Notes under the pieces: model-generated | What the model was told of the DNA's origin: nothing | Databases searched by the model: none | What the model saw: the letters and a program-made list of their open reading frames with translations, nothing else | Made by a program: the position numbers and the translations under genes | In this document: piece after piece, positions 1 through 12,459 of the stretch | Layout: each line of letters opens with the position of its first letter | Position numbering within the stretch: position 1 is the stretch's first letter | Source: Penium margaritaceum | Lineage: Eukaryota > Streptophyta > Zygnematophyceae > Desmidiales > Peniaceae | Direction: 5' to 3' | DNA length: 64,000 nucleotides | NCBI GenBank assembly: GCA_023375785.1 | Contig: SZWC01004910.1 | Coordinates: forward strand, 72,256 to 136,255

Positions 1-1404
1 CGATTTGATGATTGACTACAACTCAGGCCGGGTACAGTAACTCCGACACGTCGTACGAGATCAGAAGCCAAAAGATAAGCAATGTATTCTGTGTCGTAGC
101 AGGAATGTCCGGCCAACCATACAAGGAATTATTAGGCCCTAACAGGCGCCTGAGGTCCTAAACATGCCCTCCACCTTTGAGAACTGTTCCAGTTCTGCGG
201 TCAGTGTCATAAAAATACTGGGCAACAAGGGTGTTCAACTCAAGGGAAGAACTAAATGCAGCACCGGGAACCTTCAGTTACTCAACTGCACTCATGACTC
301 AAGGTATTGTGCAAAGAAAAAGGGAGGATGTAGTTTTTAATCTTAATGAGTGCAAAGTGATCGACACATGCAATGTAGAAATTCTTAAAACACGTTTTTT
401 CCTTCAGAAGTAAGATCCTACAACGATGAAAATCTCATGAGGACCTGTGAACAAATGATTTCAACATTCTTTTGTGTAAAAGCATCCGAAAAAGGACATT
501 ACGAGCGCCATAGCGTTTCTTACAATACGTAACCAGACAACATTTTTTAAGCTAGTAAAAAGGATTCATCGGGCAACACTACGTCCGGCCGAACCTACAA
601 CCGTCACGCGACTAGGCCGTACGCATATGAAAGTGATACGTCAAGAAGCAACTTTGGTATAGGGCATCAACAACTGAAATGAACAAAATGGGTTAGTGCT
701 CAATATGGTCCCACTTGTTATTGGTTGAGTTTGGCCATCTCAAAATGTGAGTGAATTGTTTTCAAATACAAATTACAGCCAAAGAATTGCATTTCAGACA
801 CAACACTTCTAGCAATGGTTTTTAAATCTAAGCAAACAGCAACCAACCTACATCCTCCATGTCAGATCTGGCCTAGTTCAATGATAGGATTCCACATATG
901 GCACATGTTTCCATTCCTTCAATGTTCTCTTAATGGAATTTGCATCTTTTTTAGTGTCCATATTTTTAAAATGTCTCATAATCCTTTTCAAGTTTCAAAA
1001 TAGGTGTAATTTACGTCGATTGCATCTACATTAACTCGTTTGTGGCCATGGAGCAAAATTAGTGCCATACGTTACAATAAATTTAACATGGTTTTCCCAT
1101 CTGTGGAAGGACAAAATGGTGCGAATTTCTCTTGACTTCCATTTATGATAGTTCACACCGCAAGGTTGCCTGGAAGCACTAGAACAACCTCTTGAACTGC
1201 AATTAATATTATTTTTCCCCTACACTCAGAAAGTCAGCAAAGTCCATCCTCTTTGGATCTTGTTTGAATGGAAATTGAAAGATCTCTTTTTTATATTTCA
1301 CTTTATACTTTACAAGATGTATACATGCATAAAATTGAACTGGATTTGTGGGTTACAATTTATGAGGCATGGGTATTAGGAAATTAATCAAATTGCGCAA
1401 ACAA
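1..1404. other. Intergenic, AT-rich, no gene seen
   Basis: All open frames here are 62 codons or shorter, start at random ATGs and resemble no family I know. I see no repeat structure, tRNA-like fold or splice-framed coding block. Base composition is AT-rich, as in most of the first 10 kb. Confidence 0.6.
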
Positions 1405-2425
1405 AGCCCCCGCTCCCTCCCTTTCTAAGAGTTACCCTTCCTTTCTCCCTCAAAAAAACGTCCACTGTTCTCATATCCTTCCTAGCATCCATCTCTCCCT
1501 CCCTCCCTCTCTCCCTCGTACTCTCACAACTTCCCATTCAACCTGCTCCTTCCCACGTGTTTCCCATCCATCCTCATTGGTATCCCACTTATTAACCTTA
1601 CCTCCTTTCCTTTTCAAACTAACATTTCTCTTTATCTCCCTTTATTCCTTCTCTCATCCCTCACTCCTTCCCTCTCTCCCATGCATTATCCCTGCTTTCC
1701 ACCATCTCCCACCTCCCATCCCTCCCTCCCTCCCTCCATCCAGCTCTCTCTCCCATTATCCCTCCCACCCTCTAGCTCTTCTCCCCTAATGCATGTCATC
1801 CCTCCCTTCATCAATCCCTCACTTCCTTCCCTCTCACTCTCTATGACTTTCACTACCCTTCCCTCAATTCCTCCCACCAACCTGTCTTCCATCCTTACCT
1901 CTCTCGTCCTCACACTCCCATGATACCCAAATCCCTCCCTTTTTTTCTCTCTCAATCTATATTTTTGTCACTCTCCCTCTTGTGATCCCTTGCACCCTCC
2001 CTCTTCCCGTCCTAGCTAATCTTCCTCCATCCTTTACTTCCTCTCTCTAACCCACCATCCCATAATCCCATCCTCTCTCAAAATGATGATCCCTCCATCC
2101 CTCCTCTCTCCCAATTGAATTATGTCTCCCTCCTTCTCCTTCTCATCCCCACATTTCCTCCATTTCATTCCCTTTATCCCTAATTTTATCCCTCCCTCCC
2201 TCCATCCATCCCTATCAACATACATCCTTCCTTCCTTCCTGCCCAACAACCATCAAACTTTCCCTCCTCCTCCTCCCTCTCGAGCCATTCATCCAACCCA
2301 AACTCTCCCTCCTCTTATCCCTCATTCCTTCTCTCCAACTTCAATGTCTTCCTCCGATTCTTTCACATCATTTTATCCCTCATTTCATACCTCCCATCAT
2401 CCCTCCATTATTGCATCCTATTTAT
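1405..2425. repeat. Pyrimidine-rich (CCCT/CCTT) low-complexity tract
   Basis: About 1 kb of the plus strand is almost purely C and T, built on decayed CCCTCCCT and CATCCCTC units, with the complementary strand a polypurine tract. Open frames inside it, such as minus 1686-1955 and plus 2122-2592, are by-products of the biased composition: they read as Ser/Pro/Leu or Arg/Glu/Gly runs. The tract fades at both ends, which suits a decayed simple-sequence array. Such mirror-like homopurine stretches can form triplex DNA; that is inference. Confidence 0.8.
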
Positions 2426-5068
2426 TTTTGAAGAATGCATGGTTTGGAAAAAAAACCACCCCAAATTGTTTCCCTCATTCTCATAAAGATTTGTACGTGA
2501 ATCATATCAACAAAATCAACCAAGGGAAAAAATATCTTCTTGGAACTGGCACAAACGTGTTCAAGCAAAACGTACCATATGCTTCATGTTGATATCCATG
2601 CTATGGACATGTTTGTAGTTACCTAAAAACTGAATGATTAGTTGCGATTTGGGATTAACCCTTCACATTGGAAGGAAAATAAATTTTGATGATTTAATGT
2701 CTTGCTCTACATAAATTATGGAGTATAAACAACACCATTTTGGAAATCAACGTATGCCTAACTTTAGCTCTTTAAATTCATTGAACGACTATGTATATTT
2801 GATCTTTGACATCCATGGGAAAGTGTACATCAGGAGATATGGTGCCTTATGTTAGAAGAATGTTACAAGAAAACATGAAAAGATTTCTTGCATATGGTTT
2901 TTTTGCTATAGTGTAAATAAAGTCAATTAAATTGAAGAACATGTAAATGGAGCATCGTGAATTGTCCAAATCAATACTAATACTTGCACATGCATCATAC
3001 TTTGAGATTTCTATCTACTCAGACTACATGCCATGGAATCCATCCTCATCTAAAGCATGAATACTTGTAAGTTGCGATGATGTGCACTATAGAACTGAAT
3101 GGTTCAAGATCTTATCATAACTTAAATCCTACATCATGCACCAAGCCTTACATCTTTATTGGTAATGATGAGAATCACCAAGGCTTCCTACAAGTGGTTG
3201 TCTGGGGAATGCCCTCATAGAGCAACCGCTTTGCTACGTTTGAATATGACTAAGTATAAATTGAAATTTATTCTGCGCAATTTAATGCCTTTTTCATCCA
3301 TAACAATAGGAATGAGGTGTTTTCTTCCTAAAACCTGCTTCCAAACTAAGCGAAAAATTCCACATTATCATCTTGTATTATAAAATTTCCTTGAACAAAT
3401 TATATATTTAGATCATCTTATATGTTTTTTGCAAAACCATTTGTGCCATATCAACATCAATCATATTTTTTTCATGATCTAAACATAAAAAATAATAAAA
3501 ATCTATGTAACTTTTTTCAGTTAAAATAAGGATAAAAAACTATAATTAGGCTTTAAAACTGGCTAGAACTACCAATAATATAATCTCACTCATAATGTCA
3601 CTCGTTATTGGTCATTTTATGTTCAACTTCTAGAAAGAAAGCGGTGATGATAAGCATATTATCCTTATATAAAGGAACTATCCATATCATAATAGATAAT
3701 TTGGCAAGGTATTGGTGTATCATTTTGTTAAATTATTTGATATTTATGCAAGATAATGTAATATCTGCCTTCCATTGATCTTAAATCAATATCGATAATC
3801 ATATGAGAATCCCAATAATGTGATATTTATGATTCATACGATTTATCAATTACCATATGATTCATACAAAAATAAGTTAAAAGAATCAACAATTGAGCTT
3901 TTTCTTTAAACTACTATGCGGTTAGATTAAAATCTGAAAAAAAAATATGTAAGTGAATCATTAAGTTGAAATCAAATGAATACTTTTTTTCAAGTTGGAC
4001 CTGCATTCTCCAAAGATATCTGGTTGCTTCGTTGGAAAACATTAGTCCATGTGACATTTTTTACGTTTGGGCTAGCATGACAAATCTTAACACAATAAGA
4101 ACCCACAAACCACTCGCTTTGAGATGAGGTGTTTTGCATTGCTTAAGGAACAAATGCACCATTTCAGTCCCTCTATTCAGCTAAGTATAGTGCATCAAAT
4201 CTAATACTTTAAAGGAATAAAATTTACCATTGAAGATGGCATAACATATGGCATGGAATTTTTATATTAATATCTATATATGCAAGTTTTTTGTATTTTA
4301 TGAGAGAGCATGTGTTTTGAAAATTCACAAAACTTTCAAATGCGTATGGAACCCTGGCCATGCAGTTATCAATCCATTCCAAAACCAACACAGGACGTGG
4401 AACTCATCTGAAGGTGGTGAATCATGTACTCAGACCATTAAATATGTCTAATATTTGCAGGGAATGAATTTAAATGGCTTCAAATAAAAAAATTGCTACA
4501 TGTGCGAATTGGCCTTTAGTCACTTCCATCAAGTGTTCTTTGTAATGAAACATCTTGGCATTTTGTACAATGTTCAAAAACAATGTCTAATAAAAAGGAA
4601 CGGTACCTGAATATTCTTCTCTTGTAGCTTCACAACTACTATGACTTCTGATGCATCAAACCTGTAAACCTATTTTTTCTTTAAAACACTGTTTTTATTC
4701 AATTACACAAAGGAATATTAATTAAAGGCTTCAAATATTTAAAATTTTCATTTTCTTCCAAGAGAATCCAAATATTACTCACTTTATGATCCATGTAATG
4801 GTTATATTTAAGAAATCATAAAACCCCTTAATAGTAGTATAATCAGAGGGGGAAAAGAAACATTTCTGGGGGATGAAATATAAATATCTCTTACATAATT
4901 CATGTTGGAGTAAGGGATAACTAAACAGATCCATTGCTTTAGTATGGCGTAGTCAAATATTGAATCAGAGGCTCCAAGAAGAATTTACAGTGAAACTACC
5001 CAGTGTAGCTCGACACTGAATTTCCTCCTTTAGGGAACTGGATTTTCTCTAATAAAAAATCCTAAAAG
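2426..5068. other. AT-rich intergenic, no gene seen
   Basis: A strongly AT-rich stretch with many A and T homopolymers. Open frames are 74 codons or fewer and show no recognisable motif. I see nothing else that I can support. Confidence 0.6.
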
Positions 5069-5515
5069 GTGTGAAAGAATGCATGTGTAAAATCATGCAA
5101 ATGAGGAAAATGCATACCTCTTGGAGTAAGGGCATGTGTTATGCTACATAGGCTTGATGGTCAAGTGGGACCACACTTGACTTTTTTGGACGCATGGAGA
5201 GCTTGAGGCAACAAGTAGGGACCGCCCTGCATCGTCAGTCCAAAAGTAAAACTTAGCGTTTCTCCCTCATTGCCAATTGCACAACCTACATNGTGTGAAA
5301 GAATGCATGTGTAAAATCATGCAAATGAGGAAAATGCATACCTCTTGGAGTAAGGGCATGTGTTATGCTACATAGGCTTGATGGTCAAGTGGGACCACAC
5401 TTGACTTTTTTGGACGCATGGAGAGCTTGAGGCAACAAGTAGGGACCGCCCTGCATCGTCAGTCCAAAAGTAAAACTTAGCGTTTCTCCCTCATTGCCAA
5501 TTGCACAACCTACAT
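5069..5515. repeat. Identical 223-bp duplication around a single N (assembly join)
   Basis: Bases 5069-5291 and 5293-5515 read the same throughout and are separated by one N at 5292. A perfect repeat meeting at a lone N is what a scaffolder leaves when two overlapping contig ends are not merged. I treat it as an assembly artefact; the true locus probably has one copy. Confidence 0.85.
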
Positions 5516-6057
5516 GGAGAGCTCTGGTGCAAGCGTAATGGTGATGGTGATCAACGAAACATCTGTGACCATATGGTAACATCAATGAAGAAGCACCAAA
5601 GATTCAGACAGAAGTTTCTTACGGAGAAGGTGCACTCTGGAATATGATGATGCTTCCTTAGGGAGAAGGCTTCCCCATGAATCTTATAAAGCCAGCAACA
5701 ACCAAGGTATAGAGGATGCTTCCACAAACATAAACATCTATACTAAGGAAGTTTCCCCAAGATAGGACTTTAAACATCAACTGTTCACATACATCTAAGA
5801 GAATGGTTGATATTCAAGAATTATGGATACGGTGATCAACGACTCTCATTCATTCGTGAGAGACCAATTGATTCAAGAATTCAACTGCATGATGATGGCT
5901 TTCACGTACAAAACTATGTGGCCAACTGTGGTTGAAGAACCACGGTTACGATGAAACTTTACCTTTCACCAAAGGAAGCTTCTCAGATCACAACGAATGT
6001 AGTCAACTTGTAAGGGATGTGAATAAAAAAGACAATGGTCTTGGCAAACTCAATCAT
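5516..6057. other. Intergenic, no gene seen
   Basis: Mixed-composition sequence with recurring words such as GATGCTTCC and GGAGAAGG, perhaps an eroded extension of the minisatellite downstream. No open frame of note. Confidence 0.4.
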
Positions 6058-6113
6058 CTTCAATGGCATATTTTCACTAACGTATCTTCAATGGCATGTC
6101 TTCACTAAGGTAT
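6058..6113. repeat. Two tandem 28-bp units
   Basis: The unit starting CTTCAATGGCAT occurs at 6058-6085 and again at 6086-6113 with three differences; a third copy begins with CTTCA and then breaks off. It lies just upstream of the larger minisatellite. Confidence 0.75.
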
Positions 6114-6189
6114 CTTCAGTCAATTTAGTACTCCATATCTCAAGTCCACGTGAAAGGCTCCACGCCTTAGCACCAGAGCAGCTTTGACC

Positions 6190-6720
6190 AAGGCGCTCCT
6201 TGGGATCTCTCCAAGACCTTTGTAAGCGTGACTCTCCCTATTGGCTAGGGTGGAGGACACTAATGGAGATCCCTCCAATACCCCTAAAAGTCATATTTTT
6301 CTTGCCATCCTAGCTGGAGGGAACTGCAAGAGATCCCTCCAAAACCCTACTAACTTTTGCTCAGCCTACCAACATGGGTTGAAGAACACTACGAGAGATC
6401 CCTCTAAGACCCTTTTAAACTCGACACTGCCTACCAGCCTTGATGGAGGACACTTCTCAATCTTGGCTATACATACCAACATGAGTGAATGACATTGCTG
6501 AAGTTTCCTCTGAGGCTCTTGTAAGACAAGCTCTCCCTACCGGCCCTAGTGCAGGACAAAACGGAAGATCCCTCCAACGCCCCTCGATGCATGGCTCTAC
6601 TTTCCAGCATTGGAGGGAGAGAGCCCATCACCTTTTGGCTACTCTACCACAAATTGGTGGCCCTGCCATAAACTAAGAAGAATCTTGAAGAGATTTCTCT
6701 GGTAACCTTATAAGCCTAAT
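6190..6720. repeat. Degenerate minisatellite, unit about 64-66 bp
   Basis: The phrase GATCCCTCCAA.ACCC recurs at 6204, 6268, 6332, 6397 and 6567, spaced 64, 64, 65 and then (after a disturbed unit near 6501) 66 bp. Between the anchors the units share CTACCA.C.T and TGGAGGACACT. Copies differ by roughly a quarter of positions, so the array is old. The open frames at 6241-6492 and 6485-6676 are produced by the repeat and are not taken as genes. Confidence 0.7.
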
Positions 6721-9700
6721 AGAGGCTAACATCCTAGGAAGGAGGTGGCCCTCACATTTTGAAGGCCTTCCATTCCTGAAGATGCGCGCTAAGCTCAAAC
6801 CCTTGTGTGAATGGCCTATATCACCTAGCAAGGTGTTCCACCCTGGTTTGGGACTAAAAGATGCATCAAAGCATGGATATCAGCTTTGTTTACCTGATGT
6901 TCTTTGAATATATCTTGTACTTAAGCTGTATAAATTTACAAATATTCTATTCCACATCTTGAATCTTGCCAAGTTTGTAGGATACACAAACAAATTCTTA
7001 GGGAGCAAGGACTTCCTTGTTGTAATGAAGGCTCTGTCTGAGGCTTTTGGCCGTTCCACATGTGCACTCCAAAAACCTAGTTGGGTTTAGTCAAAATCAG
7101 TCCAAACCTAGTTTGTTTAGTCCAACCTAATTGGATTTTTCCATCGTATCCAACAAAAGGAAAGAGAGAGGGGGGGAGGCGGGACGATTTGTGCACGTGA
7201 ATCACTAAAAGGAAGAGGTATTTTTTCTATGCAATAAATATGACAATATCATGGAAGAGTGCGTGAGCAATCGATAACACGTGAAAGGTGAGACCTTTGA
7301 AGAGCTGTGAGAGGGAGTAAATCCAAGTAAGAATTTAGGCTTGGCGGTAGATCAAGAGACAATCCGTGCAAAAGTGTGAAATTAAAGTGAGTAATACAAG
7401 CTCCTATGATGGACTACTATTATGTCACACCCCAAGAGTCTTACTCCTTAATCTCTTTTGAACACAACGTTTTGTGAGACATCATCGTATACTGAATAGG
7501 GAAAGTGGGCAAGAAGGTGCACGCACAACTCTAAAGATCAAAAAGCTAAACCAAATGCTTTTGTCACCTCAATGAAAGTTACATAAAACAAGACGTTATA
7601 ACAAGCACCCTGCAATCAATTGTGTTATGCATGAATTTGGCGTGCTCAATCTCAATCCAATGAATAACAAGAACAAGCTTGGAAGCATGAATGAAATAAA
7701 ACCCGTGTATTGCAAAGGATACTTCACATGTGGCCCACAAAAAACATAAATGCAACATCGACAAAGGCTTCTATTGGTGAGATAACACAAAAAGGTTCCC
7801 TAATTTAACAAAATGTAGAAAAGATGTTTGTTTAGAATGAAACATACATTCTCATAAGGCGAATGTCACATTCATAGTGAAATATCGAAGTGATCTTTAT
7901 ATTCGTATCTTTGTATATTTTAGATCCACCCACATTCACTAGTGTTATTGTAGGTGTTTTAAGCAAATTCATGTCTTAATTATGGAACTAGTGTTTGTAT
8001 ACACAGAAAATCCTAATCGTTGTACCTCGAGGTGATTGTACAAGTTCACTTTTGGCAATCGACAGTATGCACACGCACCATTTTGTGCACTCAGACATGT
8101 CGATTTTTGCTTCATAGACACGTCAGAGTGCGCCCAACATCAGACCGCACTCGACGAACTTGTATCCTCGAGCAATCAAATGTCGAACATCAGAAAGAGC
8201 CTCAACCTGAGTTGGATCTGAACAGGACTATGGGCGAATTTGACAATTGGCAGGGAAAACTTAAGTGTCATGGAAGAATCACCCCCCAAATTGTGGGAGG
8301 TCCAAAACTGGGCGAATTCAAAGAACACATAATTCGTTTAAAAAAATTGAACGAACACATGTATCACTACGGTATTGACACTACCTAATACAACCATGTA
8401 AAAAATGGTCAAATATGCTACCTCTACATTTATCATATTAGGATTACGATATGTGACATGCAAAAAACACAATTCTAAAGAGATCTTGAAAGTGGATTGA
8501 AAATTGAATGAAATCTCTTTCATAATGAAAAAACGAGATTTCATGAATATGTACATCACATTCAAACTTTTGAAGCTCCTCAAAACATTTTTATTCATGG
8601 GATATTTTTCAAAACATTTACAAACTCTTGGTTGGTCAATGCACAAACGTTTCCTATCCTCTAAATCCTTCTTTCACTCTTAGGAAAATACAGTCCTTTC
8701 CTTTTAGGATTCTTGGCTCCCATCAACTAGAAATCTCCCACGAGGTACTTAAAATACTTTAAGGACCTCTTTGCTACATAAGAAAAAGTTTTTTAGAAAA
8801 ATCCATATTCATATAAGCCTCTTCTCGAAATGGTATATACTTGTATAAGAGAAGAGGTATTAACACATTTTCTTGCATCACAGAACTCTAGAACAGGGAA
8901 GAATTAAGAAGCTCACTTTGATTAGCTTAATAAAAAACTTGATCCACTATAATACAAGTTACAATGGTTGATGATGTTCCAATGGTTTTCACCTTCTACA
9001 TGAGGAGCTAGTATTCAAAACAAACATATTTTACATAATATGGGCTCACCTATTCCATTGTTCTTAAATTATGGATAAAATGCTGTATCTAAGGTAATAT
9101 TGTTTCTTATTGGAAATTCATAAGTTGATACCATACACAAAATCTTCAATCACAATTAATTTTCCAATAATATACTACTAGCAATTTTTGAGAAATCATT
9201 AAACCTTATCAATGAATACCCAAAAAGTATTCAATTCTATGAGCACAAGACTAGGTCATGGACGCTATAATTTTTAGTTTTATCTATACACTTCAATTAC
9301 CAAAATCTAGAGAACTTACACCATACATTAGCCAAATTCTGATGTGCAATAGGTTTTAAACAACAATGAAAAGTTAGGAAACACAAAATTATAGAAATAT
9401 GGTCAAAGAGGTTTTACTCTATTTATAATTCATATTTTAAAAAACAAGTTATTACAAGATGTTGTAAATATCAATGAATTGAAAGATGAAATTCACAAGG
9501 GGAACATGTGTACAAGAAATAGAATAAGAAAACGCTATTTTTGTGCTCTGACAAATATTCTATTCCCAAAGGAGTGCACAATACCGTAATGGTCATTGAT
9601 TTTGTGAACTTGGGGAATGTTAAAGGTGTAATTTAGATGTTTTACCACTGTAAATGTTTTATTCTAGCCCACAACAAACAGATGAGGGTTCACTATATCT

Positions 9701-10049
9701 TTTATTTAGTTTTCTGCCTAACCTTTTTTTAGCTAAGAGGATTCTTCTTCGAGCACACGCTCGCTAAACGTCAAGTTTTTTAGTCGTTCAATGGCTCAAG
9801 CACGACCCCAAACTTACACGCGAGGTCCTTTGGCATGTAGTTTTCGTGGTGTTGTCCATTGGCAAACCAATAGACATGCACATTCATGTTTCTAGACCGT
9901 AGCACAAGAACCGAGTCACCATGGAATCACCAAGGATTTTCTCATATACATCATATGCAAGCATTCAGTTTCCGAGACAAAACTTATGACCCCATGCTGC
10001 AAAGATGTATCGCCTAACTGAGTGTCAGCATTGTCGTAATGTCTAGAAG
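6721..10049. other. Intergenic; one unassigned 122-codon frame at 8020-8388 (+)
   Basis: Mostly AT-rich DNA. The longest frame, plus 8020-8388, reads a basic protein with no motif I recognise, and its codon pattern does not stand out from neighbouring frames; I do not call it a gene. Short repeats of CCTAGTT.GTTTAGTC occur near 7080-7135. Confidence 0.45.
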
Positions 10050-12060
10050 GCTCTCTCTGGACCTCGTCTGGTTGCTATCCCTAAACGTAGTTTTGGATGT
10101 CCTTGCAAAAAGGCTCCCATCCTGCCACCCTCCGTCCAACCTTCACCATCCACCGTCCATCGAAGCCCCTCTTCCACCAGTCCATCGTCCAATGAGACAC
10201 CAACCGATAAACGCCTACCCAAAAAATGTGCCCGCATTATTTTTTCCGACGACAACGTGGATGATGACACTAACGTTGCAAAAACTTGAAGTGAGTGCAT
10301 CGAAATTGCAGACATTGCTGACCATGCTCACACTGACATTGCCGATGAATCTGACGTTGTTGACGATGACAAAGATCGACGTGCTGCGAAAGATAAGGTT
10401 GTGGAAGTTTTGTTTGACGTTGTATTTTCTATGGAGGAAATGGGGGCACAACAAGCTGTTGGCAAAGCAGTTGTGGATGCCCTCATGGTGGAACTTGCGA
10501 CTGATGCGACAAACAAAGTGGTTGTTGAGTATGCAAAGACCATCATGACCATGTTGGCACTACCTCCTAAACTAGCAGTGGATGGTGCAGGCCAAAAACA
10601 AAGGTTCCTACATGGGCTGGTTTGGCCTTGGGCATGTTCCCATCATCCACACAGTAGTTTTCAAGCACAAAGGCAGCATCAGCAAGGTGGTTGCACGGCT
10701 CTAAATGAACTTTCAGCCCCATCCGGTCCATCCATCAGTTAGTGGCTATCATACTCCATGATGAAAGGATGGTAAGATCTTACCAGCACCAATCTTCGGC
10801 CTGTCTATGCCGAAGCCCTCCCCAACATACCCGACCGCCCCTTTGAAGAAGAAGCCCTCGTCACATTATGTGTACAGGGGTCATGTGGGTGGAAGGGCTA
10901 CTTTCATGATTACTCGGCAATGAAGCACAATATTGTCCATGCCTTTGAGCTGATGCGCGAGCATGTAACCCCCCTACTCCAATATCATCTGAGAGAAGAT
11001 CCTCACAGCTGTAAAAGAGAGAGGCTTCCCCATCCTCATAGTGAAGAGCAAGGCTGACATGTTAAGCCACTCATGGTACATAAAATTCTCGGCGTACAAG
11101 GTAAATTGAACATGGTGCTTCGGAACATCTAGTTTGTAGAAGTTGTGTGAAGACTTGAAAGTGTGTGTATGCTCCATGCGTCTTTGAGCAGCCTTCCAAA
11201 TCAGCATCCATAAGATCAAAGCCCCGTTTGCGGTCAACATAGTCCACTTGAAGGTCCACCTTGTGCTCAATGTGCGCTACATGTACGCACCAAAAGGCAC
11301 CATGTAAGTCAGATATGTTGCCAGGAGAACAAGTGTCAGGTCACCGTTTTCATCGCCCTGAGCTTGAAGGATGCCATACTATAATGCCAAGTCATGTGGA
11401 CATGCAAAACAATAGCATGCCACTCGTAAGGGTACAACAAGGACAAAGCCCTTCCCAACCAGAGATGGCACTTCACCCATAGGTCAGCCATACATTATCA
11501 ATTGAAACAACCAAGCAGTGGTTTGCCATGGTCCTCCTAATGTATTTCATCCACAAATGCAATAAATACGGTGAGGACCATAGAACCGCCAAGTCGTTGC
11601 TCGTCTAGGTTGCATGGCAGCCGCAAGCAAGTGAACAGTTCAAAGCATGGGTGTACGAGTGTTTTCCATGTGTCATCTTGTACTACATCCTTTTTGGATG
11701 AATGAGTAAGCTGCAGCCATGCACGTGGGGCAACAGAAGCTGTTAAGTTCCAAACTTTCCAAGGGGTACTCCTTGTGGTTTGGAAAGAAGCTATCCACTA
11801 GTCCATACGTGGACCTCCATATACAAAAGATGAAGGATGTATCCGTGGATTGGATGATGCAAGCATGGCCACACATCCATAATACCCCAAACATGGTGCG
11901 TGCTGCATGGCACAAAGGAAGATGCGACTGATGCTACAACATAGATTCTCAATGGGGTGTTGCTAACAACCAGCTCAGCTTCATGGCTAGATCTTTAATG
12001 CAGGGTTTAAAGCCAGAATGTGTGGTTGGGTATCTTCTTGTGAAAATTCTTATGTTACTG
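10050..12060 (+). pseudogene. Decayed coding region of unknown family
   Basis: I do not recognise this gene. The frame from 10050 to 10742 is open except for a TGA at 10287. It reads a Ser/Pro/Thr-rich segment containing GCPCKKAP, a lysine-rich stretch, an acidic stretch (SDDNVDDDTN) and an Ala/Val-rich, probably helical block (VGKAVVDALMVELATD). Protein-like text continues in other plus frames: GLGHVPIIHTVVFKHKG near 10620-10670, GSCGWKGYFHDYSAMKHN near 10875-10930, VKERGFPILIVKSKADMLS near 11010-11065, APFAVNIVHLKVHLVLNVRY near 11220-11280, and MMQAWPHIHNTPNMVRAAWH near 11850-11910. Frame changes and stops between these blocks suggest a dead gene or DNA-transposon gene. No transposase signature could be confirmed. 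The minus strand also has a 98-codon frame at 10974-11270, so the strand assignment is probable only. Confidence 0.35.
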
Positions 12061-12459
12061 ATGTCATGTCTTGCATCATGTCATGGTAAAATTTTCATTT
12101 GTGTGTTTTCCCAACGATACATCCCCCTCTCTCTTTTTCCTTCCCACCTATCCCCTGTTCTGACATCATTGACCAGTTAAAATTCTTATAACACACCCAA
12201 AACATTGCAAAATAGTGTCAACACATCATTCGAAACCTGTTTAACATGTTCTCTCTTACAAATACAAATGACCAATCTGACCAATTATTTTGGAGTATTA
12301 AAAATACCCCATTCAAAAACTTCTTGTAGTCAAATACATAAATTTATATGACAAAAACCAATATGAAGAATAGAAACCAATACGGTACCTTATTAGGAAG
12401 GATTTGATTTTTTTGCTAAAATTACAAATATGCATAAAAGCGAGAATGAAGAGACCCTC
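12061..12459. other. Spacer before the gypsy LTR
   Basis: AT-rich sequence containing a duplicated word, TGATGTCATGTCTTGCATCATGTC-like, near 12057-12085. No gene seen. Confidence 0.4.

Noticed and set aside
1686-2592. Frames of 70-156 codons in the pyrimidine tract
   Set aside because: By-products of composition; no motif and no start or splice context.
5069-5515. Biological tandem duplication
   Set aside because: Exact identity meeting at a single N is better explained by unmerged contigs.
8020-8388. 122-codon plus frame
   Set aside because: No recognisable motif, no codon signal against neighbours, and an overlapping frame of 61 codons in another register.
10291-10310. Possible intron with donor GTGAGT and acceptor TTGCAG
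   Set aside because: Only about 20 bp, too short to be spliced; the TGA at 10287 is therefore not explained this way.
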